Below are positions 5,268 through 6,355 of a stretch of 6,355 nucleotides of DNA, in pieces (position 1 is the first letter of the stretch; the number at the start of each line of letters is the position of its first letter). The notes beneath the pieces were generated by a model that worked only from the letters and a program-made list of their open reading frames with translations, was not told the origin of the DNA and did no database searches. The position numbers and the translations under genes were made by a program. The DNA is from Staphylothermus sp. (lineage in GTDB: Archaea > Thermoproteota > Thermoprotei_A > Sulfolobales > Desulfurococcaceae), in assembly GCA_021159785.1 (NCBI GenBank), contig JAGHDU010000042.1, positions 1 to 6,355 of the forward strand. The letters are read 5' to 3'.

Positions 5268-6023
5268 TTACTCAACCCTAGGTACTATCCAGTAAATAAT
5301 ATAACCTCCTTCGGCAACCTCGAACTCAATTTTTATGGGTTTATCTGTGTCGAATGAGACAGTTACAAACTTTGATGCTTGTACTGGTTTTAGAGTTGTT
5401 TCTAGCAGACCTACACTATATTTTGCTCTCGCTTGTTCAACTGTTGCTGATAAATATGTTAATGGATTACCCTCGCTGAATTCTCCTCGGTATTCTTTTT
5501 GCTGAGTATGAGACATTATATATAATTTTCCATCTTTGTACTGGAATAGTGCTTCTTCACCAATTATTTTTAGGTCTCGAATTATGTGTTTATAATCGTC
5601 TGCTACAAATCTTGCAGTAACTCCCAACTCTAATTGTGGTTCTGGTATTTTCTCCATAGTTCTAGGTTTTGTTTCTACTATAAAGCTTCTCTCGATGCCG
5701 GTTTTCTTGTTTCTGAATATTACTTTTAATTGATTCTTTTCTTCATCTAGTTCGAAGATCAAAATATCGTTTCTAGTGCCTCTTTTAACTATCTTATTTA
5801 ATTCATCTGATGAAACAACGAAGAATTTTTCTTCGTCAACTTCATATTCTTCAAAAGCTATAGAGGGGATCTTGACAATTGTAAGCGTAGTCTTATCTGG
5901 GCTAAGTATGCGTACCTCGAGCGCATCTAGTGTTGCGTAAAATGGAGCCTCATCAGTAAGTTTGGCGATTGTCTGTGCTATGTATTTAAACTTAGTAGTT
6001 GCAGTATAACTTGCTCTAAACAT
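5268..6023 (-). CDS. pcn: DNA polymerase sliding clamp (PCNA)
   Basis: This 251-residue protein has the length of a two-domain PCNA protomer, which forms the trimeric ring that tethers polymerase, ligase and FEN1 to DNA. The N-terminal domain (1 to about 115) contains the DALEVRILSPDKTTL segment (33-47), the usual PCNA helix-turn region. The interdomain connector falls near 117-130 (ETKPRTMEKIPEPQ). The C-terminal domain has KYSVGLLETTLKPV (201-214) and ends in IVPRVE, matching the conserved PCNA terminus. ATG at 6023 is preceded by GGTG (6033-6030) at 6-nt spacing. Many Crenarchaeota have two or three PCNA paralogues forming heterotrimers, and which paralogue this is cannot be decided here. 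It is divergent from the partial gene at 6115. Confidence 0.93.
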   Translation of the reverse strand: MFRASYTATTKFKYIAQTIAKLTDEAPFYATLDALEVRILSPDKTTLTIVKIPSIAFEEYEVDEEKFFVVSSDELNKIVKRGTRNDILIFELDEEKNQLKVIFRNKKTGIERSFIVETKPRTMEKIPEPQLELGVTARFVADDYKHIIRDLKIIGEEALFQYKDGKLYIMSHTQQKEYRGEFSEGNPLTYLSATVEQARAKYSVGLLETTLKPVQASKFVTVSFDTDKPIKIEFEVAEGGYIIYWIVPRVE

Positions 6024-6114
6024 CTATAGCACCACGTTAATTTTTCACAACATACATTTAATAATTTATCAACTCATATTTTTAAATCTGAATAACTGTC
6101 TAGAGGTATTATAG
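6024..6114. promoter_or_regulatory. Divergent promoter region between PCNA and the gene at 6115
   Basis: The 91-nt AT-rich gap must serve both genes. On the - strand, TTATTAAAT-like sequence at about 6055-6063 could start transcription near 6035 for PCNA. On the + strand, TTTTTAAAT at 6079-6087 could start near 6105-6110, giving a very short leader, although GAGGT at 6103-6107 sits 7 nt before the ATG at 6115. The assignments are by eye. Confidence 0.45.
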
Positions 6115-6355
6115 ATGAACACGGTAAAAATTTTAATTGATTTAGCAAAAAGTCCGAGAATAACAGTATCTAATGATGATGCTACGAAATTACTTGAATG
6201 CATCATTGAGAAGCATGGAATAACTAGGGATCTTGAGGAAGCATTAAGGATTGTGAACAACTTTGATGAATACTATAGGATCTTAAAGAAAAAATTTGAA
6301 GATTATATCTCCCCACCTAAGGATCAAAGAGAGGTTATTGAGGGTAGAGTTATAG
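6115..6355 (+). CDS. Unidentified gene, 5' part only (runs off the window)
   Basis: An open frame begins at ATG 6115 and stays open to the end of the window (80 codons seen). An in-frame TAG at 6112-6114 immediately precedes the ATG, and GAGGT (6103-6107) lies 7 nt upstream, so the start is well supported. The visible N-terminus (MNTVKILIDLAKSPRITVSN, then DDATKLLECIIEKHGITRDL) looks like a run of short amphipathic helices rich in Leu, Ile, Glu and Lys. A charged helix (DEYYRILKKKFEDYISPP) and EVIEGRVI follow. I see no signal peptide, cysteine motif or nucleotide-binding loop. I do not recognise the family. Its place beside PCNA makes a replication or repair role conceivable, but nothing in the visible residues shows it. 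Confidence 0.7.
   Translation, partial: MNTVKILIDLAKSPRITVSNDDATKLLECIIEKHGITRDLEEALRIVNNFDEYYRILKKKFEDYISPPKDQREVIEGRVI

Noticed and set aside
5172..5357. A 61-codon + strand frame starting GTG, overlapping the stop of the cysteine-rich gene by 4 nt and containing a CCKDC motif.
   Set aside because: It has no ribosome binding site, and its last 90 nt are antisense to the conserved PCNA C-terminus, so composition there is dictated by the clamp gene. The 4-nt overlap is intriguing but not enough.
6069..6260. - strand frame of 63 codons near the right end.
   Set aside because: It is antisense to the better-supported gene starting at 6115 and crosses that gene's promoter region.
1..6355. CRISPR array, insertion sequence, attachment site or other mobile element.
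   Set aside because: No direct repeat series, transposase or integrase frame, or terminal inverted repeats were seen. The gene content is core chromosomal.

Overview
The window looks like hyperthermophilic crenarchaeal DNA, probably from the Desulfurococcales and Staphylothermus-like. This rests on gene content: an archaeal Elf1 zinc ribbon, geranylgeranylglyceryl phosphate synthase, Sec61-beta, a crenarchaeal-type PCNA and a four-subunit 2-oxoacid:ferredoxin oxidoreductase. It also rests on AT-rich intergenic DNA, TATA-like boxes, GGAGGTG-type ribosome binding sites and frequent TTG starts. The genus is an inference from memory and was not checked.

Layout. Positions 49-1087 (+) carry Elf1 and the archaeal lipid enzyme GGGP synthase, with overlapping reading frames. 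A MazG-type nucleotide pyrophosphohydrolase (1092-1352, -) converges on them with a 4-nt gap. It is divergent from the Sec61-beta gene (1479-1667, +), and the two share a promoter region. Positions 1714-4700 (-) hold one compact operon transcribed gamma-delta-alpha-beta, encoding a pyruvate/2-ketoisovalerate-type ferredoxin oxidoreductase. Each downstream gene has a strong ribosome binding site in or next to the end of the gene before it.

Positions 4701-4935 are the main non-coding region. It contains the operon promoter, a 7-bp inverted repeat, and a GC-rich island (about 62% GC over 4801-4884) that folds into nested stems. I read the island as a candidate structured RNA. A small cysteine-rich, probably zinc-binding protein follows (4936-5175, +). 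PCNA (5268-6023, -) converges on it. A gene of unknown function starts divergently from PCNA at 6115 and runs off the right edge.

Functionally the window mixes transcription elongation, membrane lipid synthesis, protein export, nucleotide-pool cleaning, oxidative 2-oxoacid metabolism feeding ferredoxin, and the replication clamp. Most genes are ordinary core genes. The points worth a second look are the GC-rich RNA candidate, the inverted repeat beside its promoter, the unusual cysteine context in the beta subunit, the cysteine-rich small protein and the unidentified gene beside PCNA. Several starts chosen here differ from the longest open frame because ribosome binding sites and family N-termini favour internal starts.
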